From NCBI GenBank assembly GCA_026461075.1, contig JAPJNH010000054.1:1-45908 (forward strand): a DNA stretch of 45,908 bases. The letters run 5' to 3'. The notes beneath the pieces were generated by a model, which saw only the letters and a program-made list of their open reading frames with translations, made no database searches and was not told the DNA's origin. Position 1 is the first letter of the stretch, and every line of letters starts with the position of its first letter. This DNA is from Chitinophagales bacterium. Lineage in GTDB: Bacteria > Bacteroidota > Bacteroidia > Chitinophagales > CAIODY01. Positions 17,169-26,113 of this stretch are shown one piece after another. Position numbers and translations under genes: made by a program.

Positions 17169-18821
17169 ATGAAAAAACTAGCACAAGCTCTATTATTATT
17201 CGCCATCCTACTTATTTTTTCGACGACTAAATTAAGTGCCCAGAATTATAATATAATCCTCGGAAGACCCACTGATACGAGTATAACCGCAAGTATCTTA
17301 TTTGACAACAGCACTAGCTTTTATTTAGAATATGGAATAAACAGTACGACCTATTCTAATCAAACAAGCACTTTCAATATCAGTGCTGGCGTACCAATGG
17401 AAGTGGATATAAAAGCATTATCGGGCGATACGAAATATTATTACCGGATGCAGTATAAAGTAAATGGGGTATTCACTCCTTCTCCGCAATACAGTTTTCA
17501 TACACAAAGAAAAGCGGGTTCTACATTCACCTTTACAGTTGAATCTGATGAACATTTGTATGACAAAAAAGGAGTAAAAAACATGTACAATGTCACTCTA
17601 CGTAACCAAGCTGCTGACAACCCAGATTTCATGTTTTCACTCGGAGATATTTTCGGAGACGACCACTACCCTTTTACCATTACCTCAGGAGGTCTTGATT
17701 CATTGCATAAAGATTACCGTCCTTTTTTAGGAAGCATTTGCCACTCCATTCCATTTTATGTATGTCTTGGTAATCACGAAGGCGAAAATGATTATTATCA
17801 AAGCTTCAATGCTCCGAATAACCTATGTGTTTGGGGTACACAATGGAGACAATACTATTATCCGAATCCTTATCCAAATAAGTTTTATAGCGGTAATACA
17901 CAGATTGAACCATTCGGTATTGGCTACCCAGAGAATTATTATGCATGGACCTGGGGAGACGCTTTATTCGTTGTACTCGATGTTTACAGAACAGAATGTC
18001 ATGATTCCTTAGTACCGAAACCAACGGGTTGGAATTGGACGCTTGGACAAGCACAATATAACTGGCTCAAAACAACTTTAGAAAATAGCAACTCTAAATA
18101 TAAGTTCGTCTTTGCACATCATTTAAGAGGGCAAGGGCGCGGAGGCGTCGCAATGGCTACTACCAATGAATGGGGCGGGAATCAGAATACAAACGGCAAT
18201 TATACCTTTCCGATAAATAGACCAGGCTGGGCAAAGCCCATTCATAAATTATTTGTAGATAATAAGGTAACCATGTTTGTACAAGGACATGATCACGTTT
18301 TTGCACATGAAGTTTTGGATAGTATTACCTATATATCAACCCCAATGGCTGCCGATTCAACCTATGAAATAGGAATGCTAGCCAATGCAGATGCGTATGT
18401 TTCGGATACTGTTGACGGTACAGGACATCTGCGATTCACTGTTTCTCCTGACTGCGTTAAAATGGATTATGTAAAAGCCTATCTGCCACAAGACACGAAT
18501 GGGGTACATAAAAACAGAGAGATTGGATTTTCGAAAACTATTGGCACATGTAAAACAAGTAATGGAATCTATATTCCATCCAAGGTGAAATTCAGCATTC
18601 AACCAAATCCTGCTAATGAAAACATTCTTATTAAAGGAACTTCAAACATTCCTCTAGGAAAGATAACTATTGTCAATGCCTTAGGAGAATGTGTATGGAA
18701 AGGTGAATCTAAAGACTCAGTATTAAACATTCCTACACACAACTTCAATAATGGATTATACAGAATATCTATTGAGAAAAATGGAACTAGCAATACAGAA
18801 AGTATCATCATTCAACATTAA
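17169..18821 (+). CDS. Metallophosphoesterase (purple acid phosphatase-like) with fibronectin-like N-terminus and T9SS sorting domain
   Basis: Start MKKLAQALLLFAILLIFSTTKLSAQ; SLGDIFGDDH, CLGNHEGEND, FVFAHHLRG, FVQGHDHVFAHE; C-terminal FSIQPNPANENILIKG...NNGLYRISIEKNG. Confidence 0.9.
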   Translation: MKKLAQALLLFAILLIFSTTKLSAQNYNIILGRPTDTSITASILFDNSTSFYLEYGINSTTYSNQTSTFNISAGVPMEVDIKALSGDTKYYYRMQYKVNGVFTPSPQYSFHTQRKAGSTFTFTVESDEHLYDKKGVKNMYNVTLRNQAADNPDFMFSLGDIFGDDHYPFTITSGGLDSLHKDYRPFLGSICHSIPFYVCLGNHEGENDYYQSFNAPNNLCVWGTQWRQYYYPNPYPNKFYSGNTQIEPFGIGYPENYYAWTWGDALFVVLDVYRTECHDSLVPKPTGWNWTLGQAQYNWLKTTLENSNSKYKFVFAHHLRGQGRGGVAMATTNEWGGNQNTNGNYTFPINRPGWAKPIHKLFVDNKVTMFVQGHDHVFAHEVLDSITYISTPMAADSTYEIGMLANADAYVSDTVDGTGHLRFTVSPDCVKMDYVKAYLPQDTNGVHKNREIGFSKTIGTCKTSNGIYIPSKVKFSIQPNPANENILIKGTSNIPLGKITIVNALGECVWKGESKDSVLNIPTHNFNNGLYRISIEKNGTSNTESIIIQH

Positions 18822-18825
18822 CAAC

Positions 18826-20550
18826 ATGCGACTAAAAAATTTACTTTTTATTTTAACACTACTTTGCTTTCCTATGGTGAGCTATTCACAAAGAATCATG
18901 AATAGCGAAGTACTAGGACGTTGCACCAATAACAGCATCGTCATTCAAATGATGTTTGGTGATTCGAGTGATGTGAAAGTGGATTATGGAACCAGTCCGG
19001 GCACCTTCACAAGCCAAACTACCTGGCAAGTTTATCCAGATAGTATAAATGCGGATATTTCGATCAATGGATTAAGTCCGAATACTACGTACTATTACAG
19101 AGTTAATACGCGTAAACACAATACAGCAACTGTGAATACATTAGGCGAACATTACTTTCACACGCAGCGTGGTATAATGGATTCATTCGTGTTTACCGTG
19201 CAGGCCGATCCGCATATGGACGCTTCAAGTGACACCACCCTTTACAAAGTTTGCCTTCAAAATCAATTGAATAATCATCCTGATTTCATGATTGATCTTG
19301 GAGATTTTTTAATGACTGATAAACTTAAAAATTCAGCAAACCAAGTACCTTTTGACACTATTCCTTATCGTTGCAATTTATTAAGAAGAAAATATGAAAC
19401 CATCTGTCATTCGGTTCCTTTGTTTATCGCTCTAGGAAATCATGAAGGAGAAGCAGGTTGGTATAATACGGGAACTGCAAACAATATTGCAGTCTGGGAC
19501 ACCAAGGAAAGAAAGAAATATTTTCCCAATCCATTCCCAGACGGCTTTTACACCGGCGACACCACTCATTATCCGTATGTAGGTCAAAGAGCGAGTTACT
19601 ATGCATGGACATGGGGCGATGCGCTTTTTGTGGTACTAGATCCATATTGGTTTACAAAGCCTAAACCAGATTCATTAAATGGCTGGAGATGGACCTTAGG
19701 AAAAGTACAGTATGATTGGTTGAAGCAAACCTTAGAACAAAGTACAGCAGATTACAAATTCGTTTTCGCACACCAAATGGTAGGTGGTGACCCGGATGGA
19801 CGTGGCGGAGTAGAATTCGCAAAACGTTATGAATGGGGAGGATACAATTTGGATGATACGACCTATACCTGGAATACGAATCGACCAGGCTGGTATAAGC
19901 CTATCAAAGATTTATTTAAAGAGAATAAAGTAAATGTATTCTTTCACGGGCACGATCATTTCTTTGCCAAGCAAGAACGTGAATGTTTAATCTATCAAGA
20001 AACCCCACAACCAAGTTTACCTAACTTCAACTATCCGAACTCTGCTGCACCTTATGGTTATTTGGAAGGATTGATTCTAGGTAATACAGGCCATTTGAAG
20101 GTGAGTGTAAATAACAATTACACAAAAATTGAATACGTTAAAGCCTATCGACCTTCACAAGAAAATAGTACTCGACATAATGGAGATATAGTTGCAACCT
20201 ATTTTATCAAAGCACATAATAATTGCTATGACTCCTTAAATACAGGCTCTCCACTTATTTGGAATAGTGAGTATTTCAAAGAAGTGGTCTATCCGAATCC
20301 AACTCAGGAAAGCACTTCTATTGCATTCAATCTAGAGAAAGCAGACCAATTAACAATCAGTATTTATAATATCCAAGGTAAATTAGTCCGCAAAATAATG
20401 GACAACGAAACACTTGCTAGCGGACATTACATCGTCAATTGGGATGGACAAGATTTTTTACATAATACCGTTCAATCTGGAACCTATCTCTATACCATTG
20501 AAAGTGCAAATAAGGCAATTAGCAATGGCAAAATAATTCTAACGCATTAA
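18826..20550 (+). CDS. Metallophosphoesterase (purple acid phosphatase-like) with T9SS sorting domain, paralogue of the preceding gene
   Basis: Start MRLKNLLFILTLLCFPMVSYSQ; DLGDFLMTD, ALGNHEGEAGW, FVFAHQMVGG, FFHGHDHFFAKQ; C-terminal VVYPNPTQESTSIAFNLEKA...GTYLYTIE. Confidence 0.9.
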   Translation: MRLKNLLFILTLLCFPMVSYSQRIMNSEVLGRCTNNSIVIQMMFGDSSDVKVDYGTSPGTFTSQTTWQVYPDSINADISINGLSPNTTYYYRVNTRKHNTATVNTLGEHYFHTQRGIMDSFVFTVQADPHMDASSDTTLYKVCLQNQLNNHPDFMIDLGDFLMTDKLKNSANQVPFDTIPYRCNLLRRKYETICHSVPLFIALGNHEGEAGWYNTGTANNIAVWDTKERKKYFPNPFPDGFYTGDTTHYPYVGQRASYYAWTWGDALFVVLDPYWFTKPKPDSLNGWRWTLGKVQYDWLKQTLEQSTADYKFVFAHQMVGGDPDGRGGVEFAKRYEWGGYNLDDTTYTWNTNRPGWYKPIKDLFKENKVNVFFHGHDHFFAKQERECLIYQETPQPSLPNFNYPNSAAPYGYLEGLILGNTGHLKVSVNNNYTKIEYVKAYRPSQENSTRHNGDIVATYFIKAHNNCYDSLNTGSPLIWNSEYFKEVVYPNPTQESTSIAFNLEKADQLTISIYNIQGKLVRKIMDNETLASGHYIVNWDGQDFLHNTVQSGTYLYTIESANKAISNGKIILTH

Positions 20551-20559
20551 TTATCTCCA

Positions 20560-22197
20560 ATGAAAAAGTATTTATTCCTTACTCTTTTAACAGTAACGCT
20601 TTTATTCAATGCTAAACAAACTTTGGCGCATGATATCAATTACAGCAAGATAATCGAACGCGAATGGCATACTAACGATAAGCAAGGTATTATTATGACG
20701 GGCAGTTTCTATTTCATGAAAAACGGAATAGTAAGCATAGAAAACAAAAGCCATCAAATTTCTGAAATCCCTTATGACAAGCTTTCTAAGGATGATCAAG
20801 TTTATGTTCAAAATCGTCAAGCGAAAATAAATAATCTTAATAAACAGATTCTAAAGAATCAGCAAGGAAAGACCGAGACGTCGTTGACAGTTTTAAAACC
20901 ACAATTATTCGTCCTACTTGCAATCCTTTTGTTATTAGGTACAAGTATTTTCTTAGTCCGTAAAAACAAGCAGGCAAAATATTTGATTCCGGTTTTCGGA
21001 GTTGGAATAATCTTTTCAATCTATAGTTTTTCTTTAAAATCTTCACAAGCAAGCAGCCCTGCGGTAATTAATAGCGCCTTTGCTCCCTTCGTTCCAAATG
21101 TCCATACCTTTTATGATAGCACCTATTTCTGGGTAGAGTCAAAAGGAATCCCAACTACACATCCTATGATGGTTGGTATTTCATCCACAGGCTGGCAACG
21201 TCAAGTACCGATTCCGCAATGTTATATGGGGACGAATGCATGGCCTATTCCCTTAAATCCTGTGATGTCGAGTAGTCCTATTCCAGTTGACAGTATACAC
21301 TTCACGCGAGGCGCGATCGCCATAGCTGTTAACGGAGTTCCTATTTTTAATGAACATACAAATACGGGTGCTGACGCCTTGACAGCTGGTCAATTGGATA
21401 CCTATGGTGGTCACTGTGGTAGAGGCGATGATTATCATTACCATGTTGCTCCATTACATCTATATAACTACACTGCAGCTACTTTACCAATTGCTTACGC
21501 ATTAGACGGCTTTGCAGTATATGGGGCTAAAGAAGCGGACGGTAGTAACATGCAAAGCCTAGATGCTAATCATGGTCATGCTTACGGAGGCTCCTATCAT
21601 TATCATGGAACAAGTACTTATCCATACATGATTGCGAAAATGGCTGGCCAAGTGACGGAAGATGCCACGCATCAATTGATACCGCAAGCCGTTGCACGTC
21701 CTGTTCGTGCCGGACAATTACCTCTAAATGGCGCACTAATTACGGCTTGCACACCAAATGCAACGAATAATGGCTATAACCTCACCTATACCTATAAAAA
21801 CAATACAGATTCAATTGTATACAGTTGGGATGCGAATGGCAATTATACATTTAATTACTATACGGGAGCAACTATGGATTCCACTGAAACAAAACACAGT
21901 TTTGTACAGTGCGTTGTACCTGCGACTCCGACAGGCATTAAAAACGTAAACGACTTTACCACTACGTCACTATTTCCGAATCCTAGCAATGACGAGATTT
22001 ATATTAACACCCAAAAGCAAATACAAGCGATTCAATTATTTACCGCAAGCGGAATACTTATTAGTAATGAACAAATAAATGCAATCGATCAAAACAAATA
22101 TTTAATTAACATCAGTACGCTACAAGCAGGTATCTACTTCGTAAAAATTATCGACCAAGAACATAATAGTAGTGTTTTAAAATTTGTTAAAGAATAA
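20560..22197 (+). CDS. YHYH domain protein with N-terminal SHD1-like segment, two predicted TM segments and T9SS sorting domain
   Basis: GGHCGRGDDYHYHVAPLHLYNYTAATLPIAYALDGFAVYG...GGSYHYHGTSTYPYMIAKMAGQV; TM segments LFVLLAILLLLGTSIFLV and YLIPVFGVGIIFSIYSFSL; C-terminal SLFPNPSNDEIYINTQ...AGIYFVKI. Confidence 0.85.
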   Translation: MKKYLFLTLLTVTLLFNAKQTLAHDINYSKIIEREWHTNDKQGIIMTGSFYFMKNGIVSIENKSHQISEIPYDKLSKDDQVYVQNRQAKINNLNKQILKNQQGKTETSLTVLKPQLFVLLAILLLLGTSIFLVRKNKQAKYLIPVFGVGIIFSIYSFSLKSSQASSPAVINSAFAPFVPNVHTFYDSTYFWVESKGIPTTHPMMVGISSTGWQRQVPIPQCYMGTNAWPIPLNPVMSSSPIPVDSIHFTRGAIAIAVNGVPIFNEHTNTGADALTAGQLDTYGGHCGRGDDYHYHVAPLHLYNYTAATLPIAYALDGFAVYGAKEADGSNMQSLDANHGHAYGGSYHYHGTSTYPYMIAKMAGQVTEDATHQLIPQAVARPVRAGQLPLNGALITACTPNATNNGYNLTYTYKNNTDSIVYSWDANGNYTFNYYTGATMDSTETKHSFVQCVVPATPTGIKNVNDFTTTSLFPNPSNDEIYINTQKQIQAIQLFTASGILISNEQINAIDQNKYLINISTLQAGIYFVKIIDQEHNSSVLKFVKE

Positions 22198-22754
22198 TGC
22201 ATCTATTCTTTCGATATATTTTATTGGGAATAGAACATGTATTGCCCTTAGGCTATGATCATGTCCTCTTTATCGTAGCTTTATTCTTGCTTAATTCAAG
22301 ACTAAAAACTGCCGTAATTCAATGTACATTGTTTACGATAGCTCACTCGATTACTCTTGCGCTAGCCACTTTCGACTTCATCCATATCCCTTTACAAGTC
22401 ATTGAAACTTCGATCGCATTTTCTATAGCTTTGGTAGCTATTGAAAATTTATTTATCCCAACATTAAATTACCTGCGAATGAGTCTTGTGTTTGTGTTCG
22501 GATTATTACACGGACTAGGTTTTGCAAGTGCGCTAAATGAAATAGGAATCCCCAAGTCAGAATTATTAACCAGCTTATGCGGTTTCAACTTAGGAGTAGA
22601 AATTGCACAGCTCTTTATCATTCTAATCTGTTATTTCACCCTCGCCTACTTCTGGAAGAAAAAGGAATGGTACCAAGAAAAACTTATCCATCCTATCAAT
22701 ATGATGATCGCCTGTATCGCAATGGTAATAGGTATTCAACGACTAATTAACTAA
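22197..22754 (+). CDS. HupE/UreJ family membrane protein
   Basis: GIEHVLPLGYDHVLFIVALFLL (HupE-type metal motif), FTIAHSITLALA, FGLLHGLGFASAL, multiple TMs; start overlaps previous stop (TAATG). Confidence 0.88.
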   Translation: MHLFFRYILLGIEHVLPLGYDHVLFIVALFLLNSRLKTAVIQCTLFTIAHSITLALATFDFIHIPLQVIETSIAFSIALVAIENLFIPTLNYLRMSLVFVFGLLHGLGFASALNEIGIPKSELLTSLCGFNLGVEIAQLFIILICYFTLAYFWKKKEWYQEKLIHPINMMIACIAMVIGIQRLIN

Positions 22755-22758
22755 CCGC

Positions 22759-23988
22759 ATGAGAACTTTAATAATTCTACTTTTAGTAGCTTCTAGTCAA
22801 ATCAGTTTCGCCCAATCTGTAAAAAAAACAATGAAGCGAATTCCGGATAGTGGTCAAAACACAAGCTATACCAATACATTTGGAGAAGACAACGACTACT
22901 CCATTTACACGCCCTTTTATGTAGATAATGGAGATGGAACCATTACTGATACCATTACAGGATTGATGTGGCAAAAGACAGATGGCGGAGAAATGACTAT
23001 CGACAGTGCACACAAATATGTGCAACAACTAAATTTGGCGACTTACTCCGATTGGAGATTACCAAGTGTATCAGAAAGCTTTACGCTATTAAATTTAGAT
23101 GCGCTTAACCCCTCTATTAATACTCAATTCTTTCCCAACACAAATGCTGAATACTGGTGGTGTTTAGATACTGCCTATAACAACGCTTCAAAAATTTGGG
23201 TAACAAACGCTGGTGGCGGACAAGGGCCACATCCGAAATCAGAAACTATAAGTGCTGGTGGCAATAAACGTTTTCATACCAGAGCCGTTCGTGACATTAT
23301 TCCAGGAGCAACACTTCCTTCACGATTTACAGACAATGGAGATAGCACAATCACCGATAATCTTACCGGACTAATTTGGCAGAAATATGCAAGTAATGAT
23401 ACCATGAGTTGGGAGAATGCGCTCACGCGAGCGGAGAGCAGTACCACTGCCCAAAACAACGATTGGCGATTGCCTAATATTAAAGAAATCGCAAGTATTA
23501 ATAATGTAAAAGCAAATAATCCTTCTGCTTATAGCTCAGTGTTCCCCAACCTCAAAGCTTACAATTTTTGGTCGAGCACTTCACAATTTAATCACGCGAG
23601 CAATGCGTGGTACATCGACTTTAAAAATTTCGGTTTGACAAGTTACATGGACAAAGCAAATAGACAAGCCTACATCATTTGTGTTCGCAATAAAACAGTT
23701 ACCACCCATACAAGCCTATCGAATGATAAAAGTCCCTTAAAGTATTTCTTCAATACCAATCAATCAGAACTCATCATTGAAAGCAATGCAAGTGCTTATT
23801 TACAGCATGTAGAAATTTTCAATGCAGCTGGTCAATTGATTACTGAACAAAGCTTCGATACCGCAAGCGCAGAACCCCTAACACGTATTAGCTCAACTAA
23901 CCTAGCGAATGGAACCTATGTATTTCGCTTACAAGACAATCATGGCAAACTAATTTCAGGAAGCTTCGTACATTCCTCCTCGCATTAA
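22759..23988 (+). CDS. DUF1566 (Lcl C-terminal) protein with two repeats and T9SS sorting domain
   Basis: DNGDGTITDTITGLMWQKTDGG...DWRLPSVSE and DNGDSTITDNLTGLIWQKYAS...DWRLPNIKEIASI repeats; C-terminal QLITEQSFDTA...LANGTYVFRLQDNHG. Confidence 0.88.
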   Translation: MRTLIILLLVASSQISFAQSVKKTMKRIPDSGQNTSYTNTFGEDNDYSIYTPFYVDNGDGTITDTITGLMWQKTDGGEMTIDSAHKYVQQLNLATYSDWRLPSVSESFTLLNLDALNPSINTQFFPNTNAEYWWCLDTAYNNASKIWVTNAGGGQGPHPKSETISAGGNKRFHTRAVRDIIPGATLPSRFTDNGDSTITDNLTGLIWQKYASNDTMSWENALTRAESSTTAQNNDWRLPNIKEIASINNVKANNPSAYSSVFPNLKAYNFWSSTSQFNHASNAWYIDFKNFGLTSYMDKANRQAYIICVRNKTVTTHTSLSNDKSPLKYFFNTNQSELIIESNASAYLQHVEIFNAAGQLITEQSFDTASAEPLTRISSTNLANGTYVFRLQDNHGKLISGSFVHSSSH

Positions 23989-25898
23989 CTCGCCTTCGCA
24001 GACTGAATAATTTCCTCCACCACAGCTGGATCTAATAAAGTCGTAGTATCTCCAATAGCAGCATACTCCCCTTCCGCAATTTTGCGAAGGATGCGACGCA
24101 TGATTTTTCCAGAGCGCGTTTTCGGAAGACCTTTGACGAATAGTATTTTATCAGGCTTTGCAATTGCACCTATCGTCTTCGTTACCGCATTCAGAATATG
24201 CTGACGAAGCACGTCATCTGTTTTAGTGTCTGAAGAGGCAATAACGTAAGCGAAAATCCCTTGCCCTTTAATATCGTGCGGATACCCCACCACAGCACTT
24301 TCCACCACTTCATGATGTAAGTTAATAGCATTCTCCACTTCGGCTGTGCCAATTCGATGCCCACTCACATTCAATACATCATCCACTCTTCCTGTAATTC
24401 GATAAAATCCGTTTTCATCACGCAAGCAGCCGTCACCCGTAAAATATAAATCTTTATAGGCACTAAAATAATTAGTGCGACAACGCTCATGATCTCCATA
24501 AGTCGTTCGCAACATCCCTGGCCACGGCTTTGCAATACACAAATTCCCGCTCACGTTAGGACCTTCTAATCGATTACCCTGTTCATCCACTAAAACCGGT
24601 TCTATACCTGGCAAAGGCAAGGTGGCGAAAGACGGTTTCGCTTGCGTAACGCCAGCCAAATTAGAAATCAAAATACCTCCCGTTTCTGTTTGCCACCAAG
24701 TATCTACAACAGGTAATGTTCCCTTGCCCGCCTTATCTTGATACCAATGCCAGGCCTCTTCATTGATGGGCTCACCAACCGAACCTAACACTTCTAAAGA
24801 GTTTAAAGACTTCCCTTCAAATGGTGTATCGCCAAAGCTCATCAGCGAACGAATCGCCGTGGGGGCGGTATATAAAATATGTACGCTATGCTTATCGCAA
24901 ATATCCCAAAAACGACCAGCATCTGGATAGGTAGGAATCCCTTCAAACAACAAACTCGTTGCTCCGGCACTTAATGGACCATATAAAATATACGAATGCC
25001 CTGTTATCCAACCGATATCAGCCGTGCAAAAATGAACTTGCCCCGGGCGATATTGAAACACATTGACGAAAGTATAATTCGTCCACACCATATAACCAGC
25101 ACAGGTATGCACGACGCCTTTTGGTTTTCCCGTCGATCCACTTGTGTACAAAATGAAAAGCATATCCTCCGCGTCCATTACCGTCGCCGGCAAAAAATCC
25201 GTACTTACTTTTTCCATCGCCTCATGCCACCATAGGTCGCGCGAAGCATCCATTGCGCAAGCCTCTCCTGTTCGTTGGTAGACCAATACTTTTTTAACGC
25301 AAGCCGTTTTTTGTAAAGCCTCGTCTACTACCGCCTTTAAAGGAATTGATTTATTACCGCGATAAGCGCCGTCACACGTAATCACAAAACTCGCCTGCGC
25401 ATCCTCTACTCTATCTGCGATACTTTGTGCGGAAAAGCCTCCGAAAATAACAGAATGTATCGCTCCGATACGCGCACAAGCTAAGGTAGCAATGGCCAAT
25501 TCTGGAACCATCCCCATATAAATACACACACGGTCTCCCTTTTGAACGCCCATTGCCAACAATACACGTGCACATTGATTCACCGCTTGTAATAGTTCAG
25601 CGTAGGTATATCGACGAACCACCTCCTGCGGTTGATTTGGCTCCCAAATCAAGGCTATTCGATCAGGCGTTACAGCTGCGTGGCGATCCAAACAATTTTC
25701 TGTAATATTTAATTGCGCACCCTCAAACCAACGAATAGCTGGTTCTTTAAAATTCCAATCCAACACTTTATCCCACTTGCGGTGCCAAACAAAATTTTCT
25801 GCGATGCCCGACCAAAACTGCTCCGGGTGATTCAAACTCTCCGCATAGGCAGTTTTATATTCTGCCATTGTACCAATCTGATAAGGATAATGCTTCAT
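23985..25898 (-). CDS. acs: Acetate--CoA ligase
   Basis: ILYTSGSTGKPKGVVHTCAGY, VDTWWQTETGGILISNL, YFTGDGCLRDENGFYRITGRVDDVLNVSGHRIGTAEVE, LPKTRSGKIMRRILRKIA. Confidence 0.97.
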   Translation of the reverse strand: MKHYPYQIGTMAEYKTAYAESLNHPEQFWSGIAENFVWHRKWDKVLDWNFKEPAIRWFEGAQLNITENCLDRHAAVTPDRIALIWEPNQPQEVVRRYTYAELLQAVNQCARVLLAMGVQKGDRVCIYMGMVPELAIATLACARIGAIHSVIFGGFSAQSIADRVEDAQASFVITCDGAYRGNKSIPLKAVVDEALQKTACVKKVLVYQRTGEACAMDASRDLWWHEAMEKVSTDFLPATVMDAEDMLFILYTSGSTGKPKGVVHTCAGYMVWTNYTFVNVFQYRPGQVHFCTADIGWITGHSYILYGPLSAGATSLLFEGIPTYPDAGRFWDICDKHSVHILYTAPTAIRSLMSFGDTPFEGKSLNSLEVLGSVGEPINEEAWHWYQDKAGKGTLPVVDTWWQTETGGILISNLAGVTQAKPSFATLPLPGIEPVLVDEQGNRLEGPNVSGNLCIAKPWPGMLRTTYGDHERCRTNYFSAYKDLYFTGDGCLRDENGFYRITGRVDDVLNVSGHRIGTAEVENAINLHHEVVESAVVGYPHDIKGQGIFAYVIASSDTKTDDVLRQHILNAVTKTIGAIAKPDKILFVKGLPKTRSGKIMRRILRKIAEGEYAAIGDTTTLLDPAVVEEIIQSAKAS

Positions 25899-26045
25899 AA
25901 ACTCAATTAATTGCCTTTCAAATTAAGGAATGTTTAAAAATTAGCAGATAAAAGTTTAAAAAGCCTCCAACATTTTAAAATAAATCCTAAAATGAGGCGA
26001 AATTTGTTTAATTTTAAAGCAATAACATAGCCAGAAACATAAACA

Positions 26046-26083
26046 TCAATAATTTTGTTGAATTTTTTCGCCAAAATTATTGA
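26046..26083. promoter_or_regulatory. 12-bp inverted repeat in the crtI promoter region containing a TAnnTTTG element
   Basis: TCAATAATTTTG-N14-CAAAATTATTGA; the left arm contains TAATTTTG (26050-26057). Confidence 0.6.
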
Positions 26084-26113
26084 ACAAACTAAACAAATGC
26101 GTGTTACACCATT

